A stretch of 42,122 nucleotides of DNA from Clostridia bacterium (GCA_017428085.1 JAFRRP010000076.1:1-42122); one strand, 5' to 3'. Positions 8,769 to 17,973 are shown, counted from the stretch's first letter. Numbers and translations are program-made. The notes: a model not told the origin generated them from the sequence alone.

Positions 8769-8813
8769 GCTCCTAAGGGCAAGTTGTGGGTTCGATTCCC
8801 GCAGGGGGTGCCA
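8769..8813 (+). pseudogene. 3' half of a tRNA-Arg (anticodon CCU), tRNA remnant or att-like site
   Basis: The stretch has an anticodon loop CTCCTAA followed by GGGC, a TpsiC arm GTGGG-TTCGATT-CCCGC, an acceptor 3' strand AGGGGGT, a discriminator G and an encoded CCA (8811-8813). The upstream bases do not provide a matching 5' acceptor strand (ACCCCCT would be needed) nor a pairing 5' anticodon arm; GTTATAACAAAGCC at 8749-8762 faintly resembles a D-arm region, then about nine extra bases interrupt it. The part therefore cannot fold into a full tRNA. Its 3'-half nature is what integrases leave at tRNA attachment sites. A terminator follows at once, as after a real tRNA gene. Confidence 0.75.
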
Positions 8814-8814
8814 G

Positions 8815-8841
8815 AAAAAGCAGCCGGAAGGCTGCTTTTTT
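8815..8841 (+). terminator. Rho-independent terminator after the tRNA remnant
   Basis: Stem GCAGCC (8820-8825) and GGCTGC (8830-8835) with loop GGAA, followed by six T and preceded by A-tract. Immediately after it, 8842-8862 is a short CACTTC/TTCACT microsatellite-like run. Confidence 0.85.
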
Positions 8842-8988
8842 CACTTCTTCACTCTTCACTGCGTTTTCTGCATATCCTTTTTACAAGTGAAAACAGGCGG
8901 AGACGCAAAAAAAAGGTTCTTTACGGAAAAAAGTGGGATGCCGAGAGAAATCAGCAAAATGGGAATGCAGCGATCTGATGGCTTCCAT

Positions 8989-9147
8989 GGTAGCGCGGTA
9001 CCTCAGTGCCGCTCCTGACAATTGTATCTTTTGAAACGGATTTCGGATCGTCGATTGTTTTCTCTTAAACCAGAAGCGTCATTTGCCCAGATGCTTTTTT
9101 TTGATGAATTGTTTATGCTTATAGCGGCATTGAGGTGCCGCGCTGCC
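8989..9147. mobile_element. MITE-like element, copy A (about 158 bp, palindromic inverted ends)
   Basis: The left end 8989-9013 and right end 9123-9147 are inverted copies of one another, and each is itself a hairpin (stem GCGGTAC/GTGCCGC with loop CTCA; stem GCGGCAT/GTGCCGC with loop TGAG) tagged by GTAGC or GCTGC. Read on the minus strand, the interior shares AAATCCG-TTCAA-TACAATTG with the interior of copy B (21945-22101). It has no coding capacity. No clear target-site duplication is visible. Confidence 0.65.
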
Positions 9148-9202
9148 GGTGGTCAGCTCGCCTTACCACCTTCTTTCTATCCCACAATTTTCGTGATGAT
9201 CT

Positions 9203-9234
9203 AAAAAAAGCGGCCGGCAGCGAAAACTGCCGGC
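9203..9234 (-). terminator. Strong rho-independent terminator of the 27-residue peptide gene
   Basis: On the minus strand, GCCGGCAG-TTTTCG-CTGCCGGC is followed by CGC and seven T (9203-9209 are A on the plus strand). It lies 25 bases beyond the stop codon of the small gene. Confidence 0.85.
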
Positions 9235-9258
9235 GCTTGTGCGGTTTATGTCGTAAGA

Positions 9259-9342
9259 TCAGTTGAACATGTACAGGATCTTTACGAAAAACGAAGTGAT
9301 GACGTCAAGAATGCCGTCGAAGAACGTTTTGATTTTGTCCAT
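9259..9342 (-). CDS. Small amphipathic peptide, 27 residues, complete transcription unit
   Basis: The frame encodes 27 residues beginning MDKIKTFFDGILDVI and ending VKILYMFN. It is rich in Phe, Ile and Leu with spaced Lys and Asp, so it should form an amphipathic membrane-binding helix without a cleavable signal. Evidence that it is a gene: a promoter TTGAAT-17-TATAAT (9376-9404), the RBS AGGAGA eight bases before the ATG, a clean TGA and a strong terminator (9203-9234), all correctly spaced within about 170 bases. I recognise no family. It could be a membrane-active peptide, a regulator of a membrane protein, a toxin-like peptide or a sporulation-type small protein. Similar segments end several larger exported proteins in this window. 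Confidence 0.72.
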   Translation of the reverse strand: MDKIKTFFDGILDVITSFFVKILYMFN

Positions 9343-9375
9343 TTTGATTTTCTCCTAACTCAATGGTACGTTTAT

Positions 9376-9404
9376 ATTATATCACAGTGGTTTTGCATAT
9401 TCAA
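9376..9404 (-). promoter_or_regulatory. Sigma-A promoter of the 27-residue peptide gene
   Basis: On the minus strand, TTGAAT (9404-9399), spacer of exactly 17, and consensus TATAAT (9381-9376). Transcription would begin near 9369, giving a leader of about 27 bases. Confidence 0.8.
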
Positions 9405-9464
9405 TACTTTTGCGGCGGTTACCGGAAAAATAACGCCATTTTTCGTTCCTTCGTTCCATAATGC

Positions 9465-9493
9465 GCCGCCGGGCGCGCGCTGCGTCCGGCGGC
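9465..9493 (-). terminator. Possible weak terminator hairpin after the dockerin protein gene
   Basis: GCCGCCGG and CCGGCGGC pair around a 13-base loop just past the stop codon, but no T-run follows directly, so termination here is uncertain. Confidence 0.35.
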
Positions 9494-9517
9494 TGTGTTA
9501 CGGTGCGTGTTCAGCGG

Positions 9518-12500
9518 TCAGGCTTTCTTCCACTTCGTCGCGTCTTCCAGACCGACGGAAGCGCGCAGGATCAGGCGCGCGTCGCCGGAGGTGACCTTCC
9601 CGTCAAAGTCTACGTCGCAGGCGAGGTACTGCGCGGAGCCCTCCGGGTAATCCTCCAGCTTTACGCTGCGGCGCAGCGCCAGCCGCGCGTCGGCGGAGGA
9701 GATCTTGCCGTCGCCGTCCACGTCGCCGGGGGTGTAGTCCGGCGTCTTGTTCTTGTCGATCAGCGTAAGGTTCACCCACGGGTCGAAGCCTTCAATCTCC
9801 GCCTTTACGGAGGCGGCGTAATACGCGTCTGTCTCCGCAAAGGAAAGCGTATAGCTGCCCACCGGCACGTTTTCAAAGGCGTAGCTGCCGTCTGCCAGCG
9901 TCTGGGCGGATTCTTTGTACGTGCCGCCGGAGAGCGTGACCGTCAGCCCCGCGGGAGCCGCTGTTCCGTCGACCCGCACGTTGCCGGCAAGGGAGTACTG
10001 CTGCGCCTCTGCGATCACGAAATCGGCGGAAACGACGGCGCTGTCCGGATAGCCGGGGCACACGGCGACGGCCTTGACGGTCATTTTGTTCGTCACGCCG
10101 AAGGGATATTCGTACAAATTGCCGTCCTTCGTGGGCGCGCTGCCGTCGGTGGTGTAATAGATATTCGTTCCTTCCGGCGCGTCCTTGGGCAGCGTGATGG
10201 TCACGCCGCTGCCGTAGGCCGCCGTCTGCTTCGCGCCGCCCGCGATCACGGGAGCGCCCAGGGCCTTTTGCGCGGTGACCGTGCCGCTGTCGGCAAAGTC
10301 GGCGGTCAAAGCCGTGCCGGCGTAGCTCTTGACGGTTTTCTTTACGGTCAGCAACACCTGCGTACCGGCTTTCAGCGCCGTCTTCGGTACCAGCAGCACC
10401 GTGCGGGTGTAGGTCTTGATGTTTTTGCCGTCGATGTTGGCGGGGGTATGCCCCTGCTCGACCGCCTTGACGCCTGCAATGGCTGCGGCGCCGTCTTTCG
10501 TTTTCAGCGTGTAGTTCGCGGCGTTCAGCACGCTGTCCGCGCCCTTGGCGGTATCGACCATGTATTTGCTGAAGGTGACGTAAACGCCCTCGTCGGTATA
10601 GCGGACGGACTCCACGACCGGCGCGGTTTTGTCCACCAGCGGGATGTTCACGTCGAGCTGTTCGGGAAGCACGGGCAGCAGGCTCGTCAAGGCTTTGTTC
10701 CCCGCCTTCACGCCGGTCACCTTTACCGTGGCGGCCTTATCCGCGTCGGAGCTGCCGGTCAGCCTCGCCTTTTCGGCGGTCACGTACCACAGGCCCTGCG
10801 GCACGAACCAGGCGTATTTACCGTCCGCGCCGGTGGTCTGCACGGTCTCGACCGGCGTCTTTGCGGTCACGTCGGCGGCGGGGATCACTTTTTTGACTTT
10901 CCCGGCGTTCGCTTCCGTCGCCAACATCCCGTCGGCGTCCACCGCGTACCACAGGGTCACGGTCGCGTCCTTCACGGGGTTCTCGATCACGCCCTCATAG
11001 ACGATGCCGGAGGGGTCGTGGTTGATGGTGTTCTGTACGCTGTTGCCCTCGTCCTTTTTCAGCTTCTTGCAGTCGTCAAGGCCGGTCTGCTGCGCGTGGG
11101 AGGAGAAAATGCTCTTGATGGTGCGGTAGGATTCCTCGTACTGCGTGATCATCTTCTGGTACGCCTTGTTGGCGCCCTTGCCCAGCGTTGCGCCGTGCGC
11201 GTAGCTGAGGCCTGTCAGCCCCATGCCTGCCGCGGCGAACTCTTTATCGCCCGCCGTAGCAAACGCGCCGCAGATCACGCTGCCCACGTCCAGGCCGAGG
11301 GCGAGACCGGTGGACCAGCCGTCCCAGTTGTCGTAGTTTTTCTCCGCTTTCTTGTATTTTTCCATCGCCTCGTCCACGAGCTGGCGCTTCGATTGTGTGA
11401 GGCGCTTGTAGCAGGTGGAGGAGATCAGCTTTTCCAAGTCGCTGCGCATCCGGACTTCCTTCCCGATGCGGTAGTCGGCGTTATCCCAGGTCTTTTTCAG
11501 GTGGTAGATGGCAGACCCCATGCTGACGATGCCGAAGCCGTTGCCGACGTTCAGCATCCCCGGGGAGAAGACGTTGGTGCTGTTGGCGATAAAGCCGGAT
11601 ACGGCCCCCGTGTGGTTCGCCAGGTCCCCGGCGTTGGTCTCCAGTTGGGAGGAATGCTCATAGCCGGGATCGTCGCTGTATTTTCCGTCAAAGGACATGT
11701 AAAGCCCGGAAGCGTCCACATCCGCGGCGCCCGCCTTCGCTCTGCTTTTCTTCGGGCCGTTCTGCTTTGCCGGCCCCGCGTAGCCCTTGAAGTTGGGGCC
11801 GAGCTCCACGGTGACGGAGGCGGTATAGATCGCAGGGGCGGCGGAGGTATCCGCCAGCAGCGCGGCGGTGATGCGGTAGGAGCCGGACGCAACGTCGCCG
11901 TTTTCGTCGTACTGATAATCGGAGACCGTGTAAATATCCGCCGCGGTGTTTTTGCCGTAAACGTAACGCGCGTGGTTGCCCGCCGCCGCGTAGGCGGAAT
12001 AAGCCGCGTCGGTCGCGTAGCGCGCGAACCGCGTTCTGGTGTTGTCAAAGTTCTCTTCGGAGGAGAAGATCTGCGTGCGCTGGCTGAGGGACAGCGTTGC
12101 GTTTTCGCCCGCCGCCTTGTTTTCGGCGGCCTTTGCCTCGCCCAGCTCGTTGAGCCACTCAAAGATGTTTTTGCCGCTGCCGGTCCCTGCGGACAGCTTT
12201 TTGTAATGCAGCCCGTTCTCGCCGTACGCCTTCCCAATGGCGGAAAGGGCGGTTTCCACCGCAGCCGTCTTTTTTGCGCCAACGGTTTCGGTCAGCCCGC
12301 CGGAGACGGCGGCTTTGCCGTTTTCGTCAAACGTGGCGGTGAAGGACTGCGCGTCCGTGATACCGGCGAAAATCAGCTTGCCGTTTTTGTCCTTGGTCAG
12401 CAGCTCACGCATGGAGGAAAGCGCCTCGGCCTGCTCCGCCGCCTCTTCGGCGGTGGCGGTAAGGGTATATTCGCCGCCGTCGTTCTGCGTGAGATCCTCT

Positions 12501-15500
12501 TTGCCGACCTTCGGGCGGTAGATTGCCTCCGCCCTGTCGATGTAATCACAGAGCCGTCCGAGATCGGCGATAAAGGAGCCGTCCTTCTGCTGCGCGGCGG
12601 GCACGAAGAGGATATTGCCGCTGCCGAGATAGACCTTCACGATCACCTTCTCGCCGTTCCACTCGTCCATCTTATCCAGCTCGCCGGGGTTGGCAAAGAC
12701 CGCGCGGTATTTGACGGACGACGCGCCGGTCAACTCGCTTTTGAAAAAATAGGTCCCGGTGCGTTCGCCCCCGTTCACGATCAGGTTCAGCGACATGAGC
12801 TGCGGGCCGTTCTTGCGGTGGATCACCGCAACGGTGTTGGAAACCACGCCGGATTCCGAGACCGCGTGCAGCTCGTGGACGGTGGTATATACGTCGTCCG
12901 TGCCGTTCAGCTTGATCCGGGCGTTCCATTCGCCGTTCCACGTCGCTGTGACGAGCTCCGTATCCGTTCCGTCTTTCCCCGAAACGACCGATACCGGCAC
13001 GCCGTTATCGTAGACCGTCACCGTTTCGCCCGGCTTCGCCGTACCGGCGAGCAGGACCGTATCCTGACAGACGTAGGTGGAAAAGGCGGAAATGGACGCG
13101 CCGGGGCGGGAAACGACGGCCTCGCCGATCTTCTGATTGGAGAGATAGGTACCTCTCCGGTAGGACACATCCGCGTTGATTTTAATCGCCACGTCCGCCG
13201 ACGCGGCTGCGGGGGTGGCGTAGACTGAATAGGCGCAGGGCAGCGCGACCGGCTGGGGCAACTCCAAATGATAGTTGTTGCCGCCGGAAATATTGCATTC
13301 CGAAACGGGGTGTGAGACCCCGTCGATCACGATGCTGCTGACATAACCGCTGACACTGACGTCTTTCCCGTCCATATCCACTCTCAGATCAAGCAGCTTC
13401 CCGTTTTCAAGGCCCGGATCCAGCCCGATGGAGCCGGAGAAGCAGAGCACGTCGGAAACGGTCGAAAAGCTTTCGCGGTTCGCCTGGACCGTGGAATAGG
13501 GCTTGGTGACGTAAGCGGCGTTTTCACTGGTCACGGCGTCCGCCGTATAGGGCGTCAGCTCCACGACGCCGGTTTGCGTCAGCGTGACGGGCCAGCTCGT
13601 AAGGATCTGTTCCCCGTTCAGCGAAGAGAGCGTTTGATCCCGCAGGTATGCCTTGTCGCAATAATTGATCGACAGCAGCGCCACCGTATAGTTCCCCGCT
13701 TTTTCCGCAGGGCAGACGGAAACGAAGTCATTCTGCCAGGCGGTAAGATAGATACCAGCGTCGTTGCCGATATACTTCCCCTCGGAATCGAACCACGCGA
13801 GGAAGCACTGGCAGGTTTCCTGCGCGCGCAGCGAGACTGCCACGCCGGGCTTCAGCTTTACGCTGAGCTTCGCGCTGCCCTCGCCCTGTTTAAGCTGCGC
13901 CGCGGCGCTGCCTTCCGTTGTAAAAGGCGAAGTGAAGGTTATTTCGCAGGCGGCCTCCGACGTAACGCCGCTCAGACTGATTCTTTGGCGCGCCGTCAGA
14001 TCTCCCGCGAACCAATCCGAAGTGATCGTATGGAATGAGGCGTTACCCGAAACGTCCTTCTGCCGCACGACCAATGAACAGTTTGCATAACGATTTTTTT
14101 TGATATACCGCAACGCCGCGGCGGGGTCCGCGTCGGTAAGCAGCTCGATCTCCACATCCAGCGCGACCCTGCGGGCCTTGATGGTATGCGCGACGCCGTT
14201 TTTCGGCGCGGTCAGGGTTTCCCCCTCAAAAATGTAGGTTTCGTTGCCGTAACAATCGAGGCGGAAATGGGTCTCTATGTCCGGATAGAGAAGCAGCGTG
14301 AGCGGTTCGTTGTGATAAGACGAACAATAACCGCTCACCGTACGGGTGACGCCGTTCACGGTCTGCGAAGCGAGCACGCACCCGCCGAACGTCTCGCCGT
14401 CCAGTTCCACGTTGATCGGGACCGCGGTGGTGGAGGAAAGCGGAACGGGGTCGATCACGAGATACCCGTCGGTCATCCTGGAGGTTTGATATTCCGCCCG
14501 CAGGTCGTACTTTGCCGCCGCCTCGGACTGGTTCTTCGGATAGATGTTGACCGTAAAGGAACGGTTTTTCGCCGTCATGAAGGGAAATTCGTAATAATAT
14601 CTGTCGGCGTCCGAGGTCACGCCGGAGAGGGCATAATCGTCCTTCGTCAGACCCGTGACTTTCACGCCGCGGACCGTCTGCCAGTTGGCGCCGGAGGAGA
14701 CGAGCGCGACGCTTTCCGTGTTCTCCGTCACCGTGCCGTCATAGGAAGCCAGCAGCGTGCCGGTCCCGTCCACCGTGCCGTAGAGCGCCAGCTTCGTAAA
14801 GGTCCTGTTTTTCAGGCACGGCACGGGGACCTCCAGAACGGCGGGCATTTCGGATTTGATTTTTTCTCCCCAAAGGTAGTAATCATCGCCATCGGCGAGT
14901 GTCCCGTACAAAAACAGCCACCCCACCGCGTTTTTCAGTTCCCCGGGGACAGTCACCTTCAACGGCTCCCTGGCAACGTATTCCGCGCTGAACGCCAGAT
15001 CGGACGTGACCGTCATTTCCGTGCCGGGCAGGTAATACGCGCCGCCGCATGCCCAGTAGACGAACCGGTAGCCGCTTTTGGTCGGCGCGGCGGGCAGCGT
15101 GACCTTCTGCCCCTCTTTTACCTGCTTTGCGGTGTAATCCGCTCCGGTCGCCGCTTTGCCGCCGTTCAGGTAATAGGTGACATTATATCTGGTCACGCCC
15201 TTGACGGTGATCACGCCGGAGGCCGTTTTGCTGCCGCCGCCCGCCTCCGTCGCTTTCACGGTGAAGTGGTAGGTCCCCTCGCTTTGGGGTGTGCCGGAGA
15301 TGACGCCGGTCTTGGCGTTCAGGGAAAGGCCTCCCGGCAGCGCGCCGGTAAAGCTCCACGTGATCGCCCCGCCGTTTTTTGGCGTCGCCTTCAGCGTATA
15401 GGAATATTTTTCGCCTTCCTTGGCGTCGGGCGGCGTGACGGCGGCGATCGCGGGCCCTTCCTTCTGGTGGCTTTCGCCCGTAAAGGTGATGCAGGGCTCG

Positions 15501-16336
15501 TGCGTGCCGTCCGCGCCGTTTTTGGTGGCGACCTTCAGATAATAGTTGCCCGGCTCAAACGAGGCGCTGGAAAAGCCCGTCATCCAGCCGGGGCCTTCCG
15601 ACGCGTTGTCGATCTTGCCGCCGTAGAAGACCTCGCCGTTTTTATACAGCACGTACTCATGGAAGGGCTCGCCGTCGCTGAACAGCTCCATCAGAAGCAC
15701 GTCCTCGGCGGGGCCCACGTAAACGGAAAGCGCGAACTCCGAACCGATCGGCATGGAGGTGACGCTTTCATTCAGTTCGCCGTCCTTGAAGAAGTACGGC
15801 TCCACCTCGAACCCCAGCTCGCCGCCGCCGGGGCCGGAGGGAATCTGGCTGCTGCCCATGGAGAACGACTGCATGGACGTGCTCATCATGGTGTTGAGGC
15901 CGTCCGCGTCCTCCGCGGCGACGTAGGTCTGATAAGTGCCGGGCGCGATATCGGTGCTGTCGACGCCCTTGATCACCGCGTCGTTGCCGTTGACCGTCGC
16001 CGTGGCGCCGTAATACGCGGCGCCGTCTTTGTAAAGCGTGTAATACTGCGACCGGTCGCTGACGCAGACCAGCGTGATCTCCTTGATCTCGCCCACCGGC
16101 ATCGGGTCGCCGCCGGAATAGGTCGTCCAGCCCAGCGTCAGGTCAAAGGGATCGCCCGTTGCGATCTGCCCGTACTGCGCGTATTCGCCCGTGTAGGTGA
16201 ATACCGGGTCCGGGATCGAATTGACGTGCGCGGACGCCGAGTCGTACGCCGCCAGCGCGGACAACGGCATCGCCGTTACACACATGAGCACTGCCAGCAG
16301 ACACGCCAGCAGCCGTTTTCCGTTTGTCGTTTTCAT
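9518..16336 (-). CDS. Giant secreted multidomain protein with C-terminal type I dockerin
   Basis: 2272 residues. A signal peptide (KRLLACLLAVLMCVTAMPLSALAA) is followed by a putative Ig-like domain with the LPGGLSLNAKTGVISGTP pattern (about 300-380), an InlB/Flg_new repeat (about 382-442, YYLNGG and APTKSGYRFVYWAC), a long beta-rich region, an adhesin-type Ig module (about 1080-1120), an unassigned central region (about 1270-1780) with a Gly/Ala-rich hydrophobic patch near 1680-1730, a prealbumin-like module (about 1785-1900), a SwmB/Big_5-like domain (about 1904-2020), a chitobiase C-terminal-type domain (about 2024-2110, YYTTDGSAPT), a carboxypeptidase regulatory-like domain (about 2112-2170), and a dockerin (about 2201-2265) with two calcium loops, DVDGDGKISSADAR and DVDFDGKVTSGDAR. 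No catalytic domain is recognised. RBS AGGAGG precedes the ATG. It probably acts as an adhesin or scaffold-docked surface protein; no cohesin gene lies in the window. Confidence 0.92.
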   Translation of the reverse strand: MKTTNGKRLLACLLAVLMCVTAMPLSALAAYDSASAHVNSIPDPVFTYTGEYAQYGQIATGDPFDLTLGWTTYSGGDPMPVGEIKEITLVCVSDRSQYYTLYKDGAAYYGATATVNGNDAVIKGVDSTDIAPGTYQTYVAAEDADGLNTMMSTSMQSFSMGSSQIPSGPGGGELGFEVEPYFFKDGELNESVTSMPIGSEFALSVYVGPAEDVLLMELFSDGEPFHEYVLYKNGEVFYGGKIDNASEGPGWMTGFSSASFEPGNYYLKVATKNGADGTHEPCITFTGESHQKEGPAIAAVTPPDAKEGEKYSYTLKATPKNGGAITWSFTGALPGGLSLNAKTGVISGTPQSEGTYHFTVKATEAGGGSKTASGVITVKGVTRYNVTYYLNGGKAATGADYTAKQVKEGQKVTLPAAPTKSGYRFVYWACGGAYYLPGTEMTVTSDLAFSAEYVAREPLKVTVPGELKNAVGWLFLYGTLADGDDYYLWGEKIKSEMPAVLEVPVPCLKNRTFTKLALYGTVDGTGTLLASYDGTVTENTESVALVSSGANWQTVRGVKVTGLTKDDYALSGVTSDADRYYYEFPFMTAKNRSFTVNIYPKNQSEAAAKYDLRAEYQTSRMTDGYLVIDPVPLSSTTAVPINVELDGETFGGCVLASQTVNGVTRTVSGYCSSYHNEPLTLLLYPDIETHFRLDCYGNETYIFEGETLTAPKNGVAHTIKARRVALDVEIELLTDADPAAALRYIKKNRYANCSLVVRQKDVSGNASFHTITSDWFAGDLTARQRISLSGVTSEAACEITFTSPFTTEGSAAAQLKQGEGSAKLSVKLKPGVAVSLRAQETCQCFLAWFDSEGKYIGNDAGIYLTAWQNDFVSVCPAEKAGNYTVALLSINYCDKAYLRDQTLSSLNGEQILTSWPVTLTQTGVVELTPYTADAVTSENAAYVTKPYSTVQANRESFSTVSDVLCFSGSIGLDPGLENGKLLDLRVDMDGKDVSVSGYVSSIVIDGVSHPVSECNISGGNNYHLELPQPVALPCAYSVYATPAAASADVAIKINADVSYRRGTYLSNQKIGEAVVSRPGASISAFSTYVCQDTVLLAGTAKPGETVTVYDNGVPVSVVSGKDGTDTELVTATWNGEWNARIKLNGTDDVYTTVHELHAVSESGVVSNTVAVIHRKNGPQLMSLNLIVNGGERTGTYFFKSELTGASSVKYRAVFANPGELDKMDEWNGEKVIVKVYLGSGNILFVPAAQQKDGSFIADLGRLCDYIDRAEAIYRPKVGKEDLTQNDGGEYTLTATAEEAAEQAEALSSMRELLTKDKNGKLIFAGITDAQSFTATFDENGKAAVSGGLTETVGAKKTAAVETALSAIGKAYGENGLHYKKLSAGTGSGKNIFEWLNELGEAKAAENKAAGENATLSLSQRTQIFSSEENFDNTRTRFARYATDAAYSAYAAAGNHARYVYGKNTAADIYTVSDYQYDENGDVASGSYRITAALLADTSAAPAIYTASVTVELGPNFKGYAGPAKQNGPKKSRAKAGAADVDASGLYMSFDGKYSDDPGYEHSSQLETNAGDLANHTGAVSGFIANSTNVFSPGMLNVGNGFGIVSMGSAIYHLKKTWDNADYRIGKEVRMRSDLEKLISSTCYKRLTQSKRQLVDEAMEKYKKAEKNYDNWDGWSTGLALGLDVGSVICGAFATAGDKEFAAAGMGLTGLSYAHGATLGKGANKAYQKMITQYEESYRTIKSIFSSHAQQTGLDDCKKLKKDEGNSVQNTINHDPSGIVYEGVIENPVKDATVTLWYAVDADGMLATEANAGKVKKVIPAADVTAKTPVETVQTTGADGKYAWFVPQGLWYVTAEKARLTGSSDADKAATVKVTGVKAGNKALTSLLPVLPEQLDVNIPLVDKTAPVVESVRYTDEGVYVTFSKYMVDTAKGADSVLNAANYTLKTKDGAAAIAGVKAVEQGHTPANIDGKNIKTYTRTVLLVPKTALKAGTQVLLTVKKTVKSYAGTALTADFADSGTVTAQKALGAPVIAGGAKQTAAYGSGVTITLPKDAPEGTNIYYTTDGSAPTKDGNLYEYPFGVTNKMTVKAVAVCPGYPDSAVVSADFVIAEAQQYSLAGNVRVDGTAAPAGLTVTLSGGTYKESAQTLADGSYAFENVPVGSYTLSFAETDAYYAASVKAEIEGFDPWVNLTLIDKNKTPDYTPGDVDGDGKISSADARLALRRSVKLEDYPEGSAQYLACDVDFDGKVTSGDARLILRASVGLEDATKWKKA

Positions 16337-16428
16337 GTTCGTTAACCTCCTGTGATTTTGATCGATCTATGTAAAATGGAAATCGGAAAGCCGATTTTGC
16401 CAAAAACAAAAAAATTTTTCTACTTTAT

Positions 16429-16458
16429 ATATTAACATATCCTTTTTTTTCTTGTCAA
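16429..16458 (-). promoter_or_regulatory. Sigma-A promoter of the dockerin protein gene
   Basis: On the minus strand, perfect TTGACA (16458-16453), 18-base spacer, TAATAT (16434-16429), within an A/T-rich intergenic tract. The leader to the ATG is about 85 bases. Confidence 0.75.
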
Positions 16459-16480
16459 GGGACAACGGCATTTTATGGAA

Positions 16481-16514
16481 GAAAAAGAAAGACCGGACGG
16501 TTCCGTCCGGTCTT
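16481..16514 (-). terminator. Terminator of glycyl-tRNA synthetase gene
   Basis: On the minus strand, AGACCGGAC and GTCCGGTCT pair around GGAACC and are followed by TTCTTTTTC, 20 bases after the stop codon. Confidence 0.85.
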
Positions 16515-16533
16515 GTATGCGGGAAAGGGAAAA

Positions 16534-17934
16534 TCAGAAAGCGATCTTTTTCTCAATGTAGGCGGTAAGCTCGCTGATCGGGATGCGGACCTGTTCCATT
16601 GTGTCGCGGTCGCGGACGGTGACGCAGTCGTCGGCGGGGGTGGTTTCGTCGCCCACGGTCTGGAAGTCCACGGTCACGCACAGCGGGGTGCCGATCTCGT
16701 CCTGTCTGCGGTAGCGCTTGCCGATGGAACCGGCGTCGTCATAGTCCACCATAAAGTTTTTGGACAGCTCCGCGAAGATCTCCTCCGCCTTGGGGCCCAG
16801 TTTTTTGGACAGCGGCAGCACCGCGCACTTAAAGGGCGCGAGAGCCGGGTGCAGGTGCAGCACCACGCGCACGTCGTTTTTCTCCGCGTCCACCACTTCC
16901 TCGTCGTACGCCTCGGTGAGGATGGCGAGAAACAGCCGCTCCACGCCCAGCGACGGCTCGATGACGTAGGGGATATAGCGCTCGTTGGTGGTGGGGTCGA
17001 AGTAGTCGAGGCTCTTGCCGGAGGTGTTGATATGCTGGGTCAGGTCGTAGTCGGTGCGGTCCGCCACGCCCCACAGCTCGCCCCAGCCGAAGGGGAACAG
17101 GTATTCAAAGTCCGTGGTGGCCTTGGAGTAGAAGCAGAGCTCCTCCTTGTCGTGGTCGCGCAGCCGCAGGTTCTCCTCCTTCACGCCGAGGGAGTACAGC
17201 CAGTCGCGGCAGAAGGAACGCCAGTAGTCGAACCATTCCAGGTCGGTGCCGGGCTTGCAGAAGAATTCCAGCTCCATCTGCTCGAACTCGCGCACGCGGA
17301 AGATGAAGTTGCCGGGGGTGATCTCGTTGCGGAAGGATTTGCCGATCTGCGCCACGCCGAAGGGGATCTTTTTGCGGGTGGTGCGCTGGATGTTGGCGAA
17401 GTTGACGAAGATGCCCTGCGCCGTCTCCGGGCGGAGGTACAGCTCGTTCTTGGTGTCCTCGGTGACGCCCTGGAAGGTCTTGAACATCAGGTTGAACTGG
17501 CGGATGTCGGTGAAATCCGTCGCGCCGCACTCGGGGCAGGGGATGTTGTGTTCTTTGATGTAGGCGGTCATCTGCTCGTTGGTCCAGCCCGCCACGTTGG
17601 TGCCGTCGAAATCCTCGATCAGGTTGTCGGCGCGGTGGCGCGTCTTGCAGGCGCGGCAGTCCATCAGCGGGTCGGAGAAGCCGCCGAGATGGCCGGAGGC
17701 CACCCACGTCTGGGGGTTCATCAGGATGGCGCTGTCCAGCCCCACGTTATAGGGGTTTTCCTGGATGAACTTCTTGCGCCACGCGTTTTTGATGTTGGTC
17801 TTCAGCTCCACGCCCAGCGGGCCGTAGTCCCACGTGTTGGCGAGGCCGCCGTAGATCTCGCTGCCCGCGTATACGAAGCCGCGCCCTTTGCACAGGGCGA
17901 CGATCTTTTCCATCGTCTTTTCCGTATTGACCAT
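16534..17934 (-). CDS. glyQS: Glycyl-tRNA synthetase, single-chain dimeric type
   Basis: A 466-residue class II aminoacyl-tRNA synthetase that charges tRNA-Gly. The N-terminus [25 protein letters not shown] is diagnostic of the alpha2 type found in many Firmicutes; class II motif 2 ([28 protein letters not shown], here [13 protein letters not shown]) and motif 3 ([14 protein letters not shown]) are visible, and a C-terminal anticodon-binding domain ([17 protein letters not shown]) follows. A CxxC pair (CRACKTRH and CPECGATDF) may bind zinc. The start follows GGAGG. It is a monocistronic unit with its own consensus promoter and terminator; the leader is too short for a T-box. Confidence 0.97.
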   Translation of the reverse strand: MVNTEKTMEKIVALCKGRGFVYAGSEIYGGLANTWDYGPLGVELKTNIKNAWRKKFIQENPYNVGLDSAILMNPQTWVASGHLGGFSDPLMDCRACKTRHRADNLIEDFDGTNVAGWTNEQMTAYIKEHNIPCPECGATDFTDIRQFNLMFKTFQGVTEDTKNELYLRPETAQGIFVNFANIQRTTRKKIPFGVAQIGKSFRNEITPGNFIFRVREFEQMELEFFCKPGTDLEWFDYWRSFCRDWLYSLGVKEENLRLRDHDKEELCFYSKATTDFEYLFPFGWGELWGVADRTDYDLTQHINTSGKSLDYFDPTTNERYIPYVIEPSLGVERLFLAILTEAYDEEVVDAEKNDVRVVLHLHPALAPFKCAVLPLSKKLGPKAEEIFAELSKNFMVDYDDAGSIGKRYRRQDEIGTPLCVTVDFQTVGDETTPADDCVTVRDRDTMEQVRIPISELTAYIEKKIAF

Positions 17935-17973
17935 AACTGTCGTCCTCCGGTCGTTTCTTTATTTCAAAACGGT

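Noticed and set aside
8737..8813. tmRNA 3' end
   Set aside because: The TpsiC arm fits, but no tmRNA 5' domain, tag frame or GATTCGAC-type sequence exists upstream; the anticodon loop CTCCTAA fits tRNA-Arg(CCU).
8737..9018. 93-codon frame over the tRNA remnant
   Set aside because: It translates the tRNA fragment and the terminator hairpin; not a gene.
9461..13228. Plus-strand open frame of 1255 codons opposite the dockerin protein
   Set aside because: It is antisense to a protein with clear domains and signal peptide, has Arg/Gly/His-rich composition typical of reverse-frame translation of GC-rich codons, and has no RBS.
14186..16345. Plus-strand open frame of 719 codons opposite the dockerin protein start
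   Set aside because: Same reason: mirror frame of strongly biased codons, no homology signature, no promoter or RBS.
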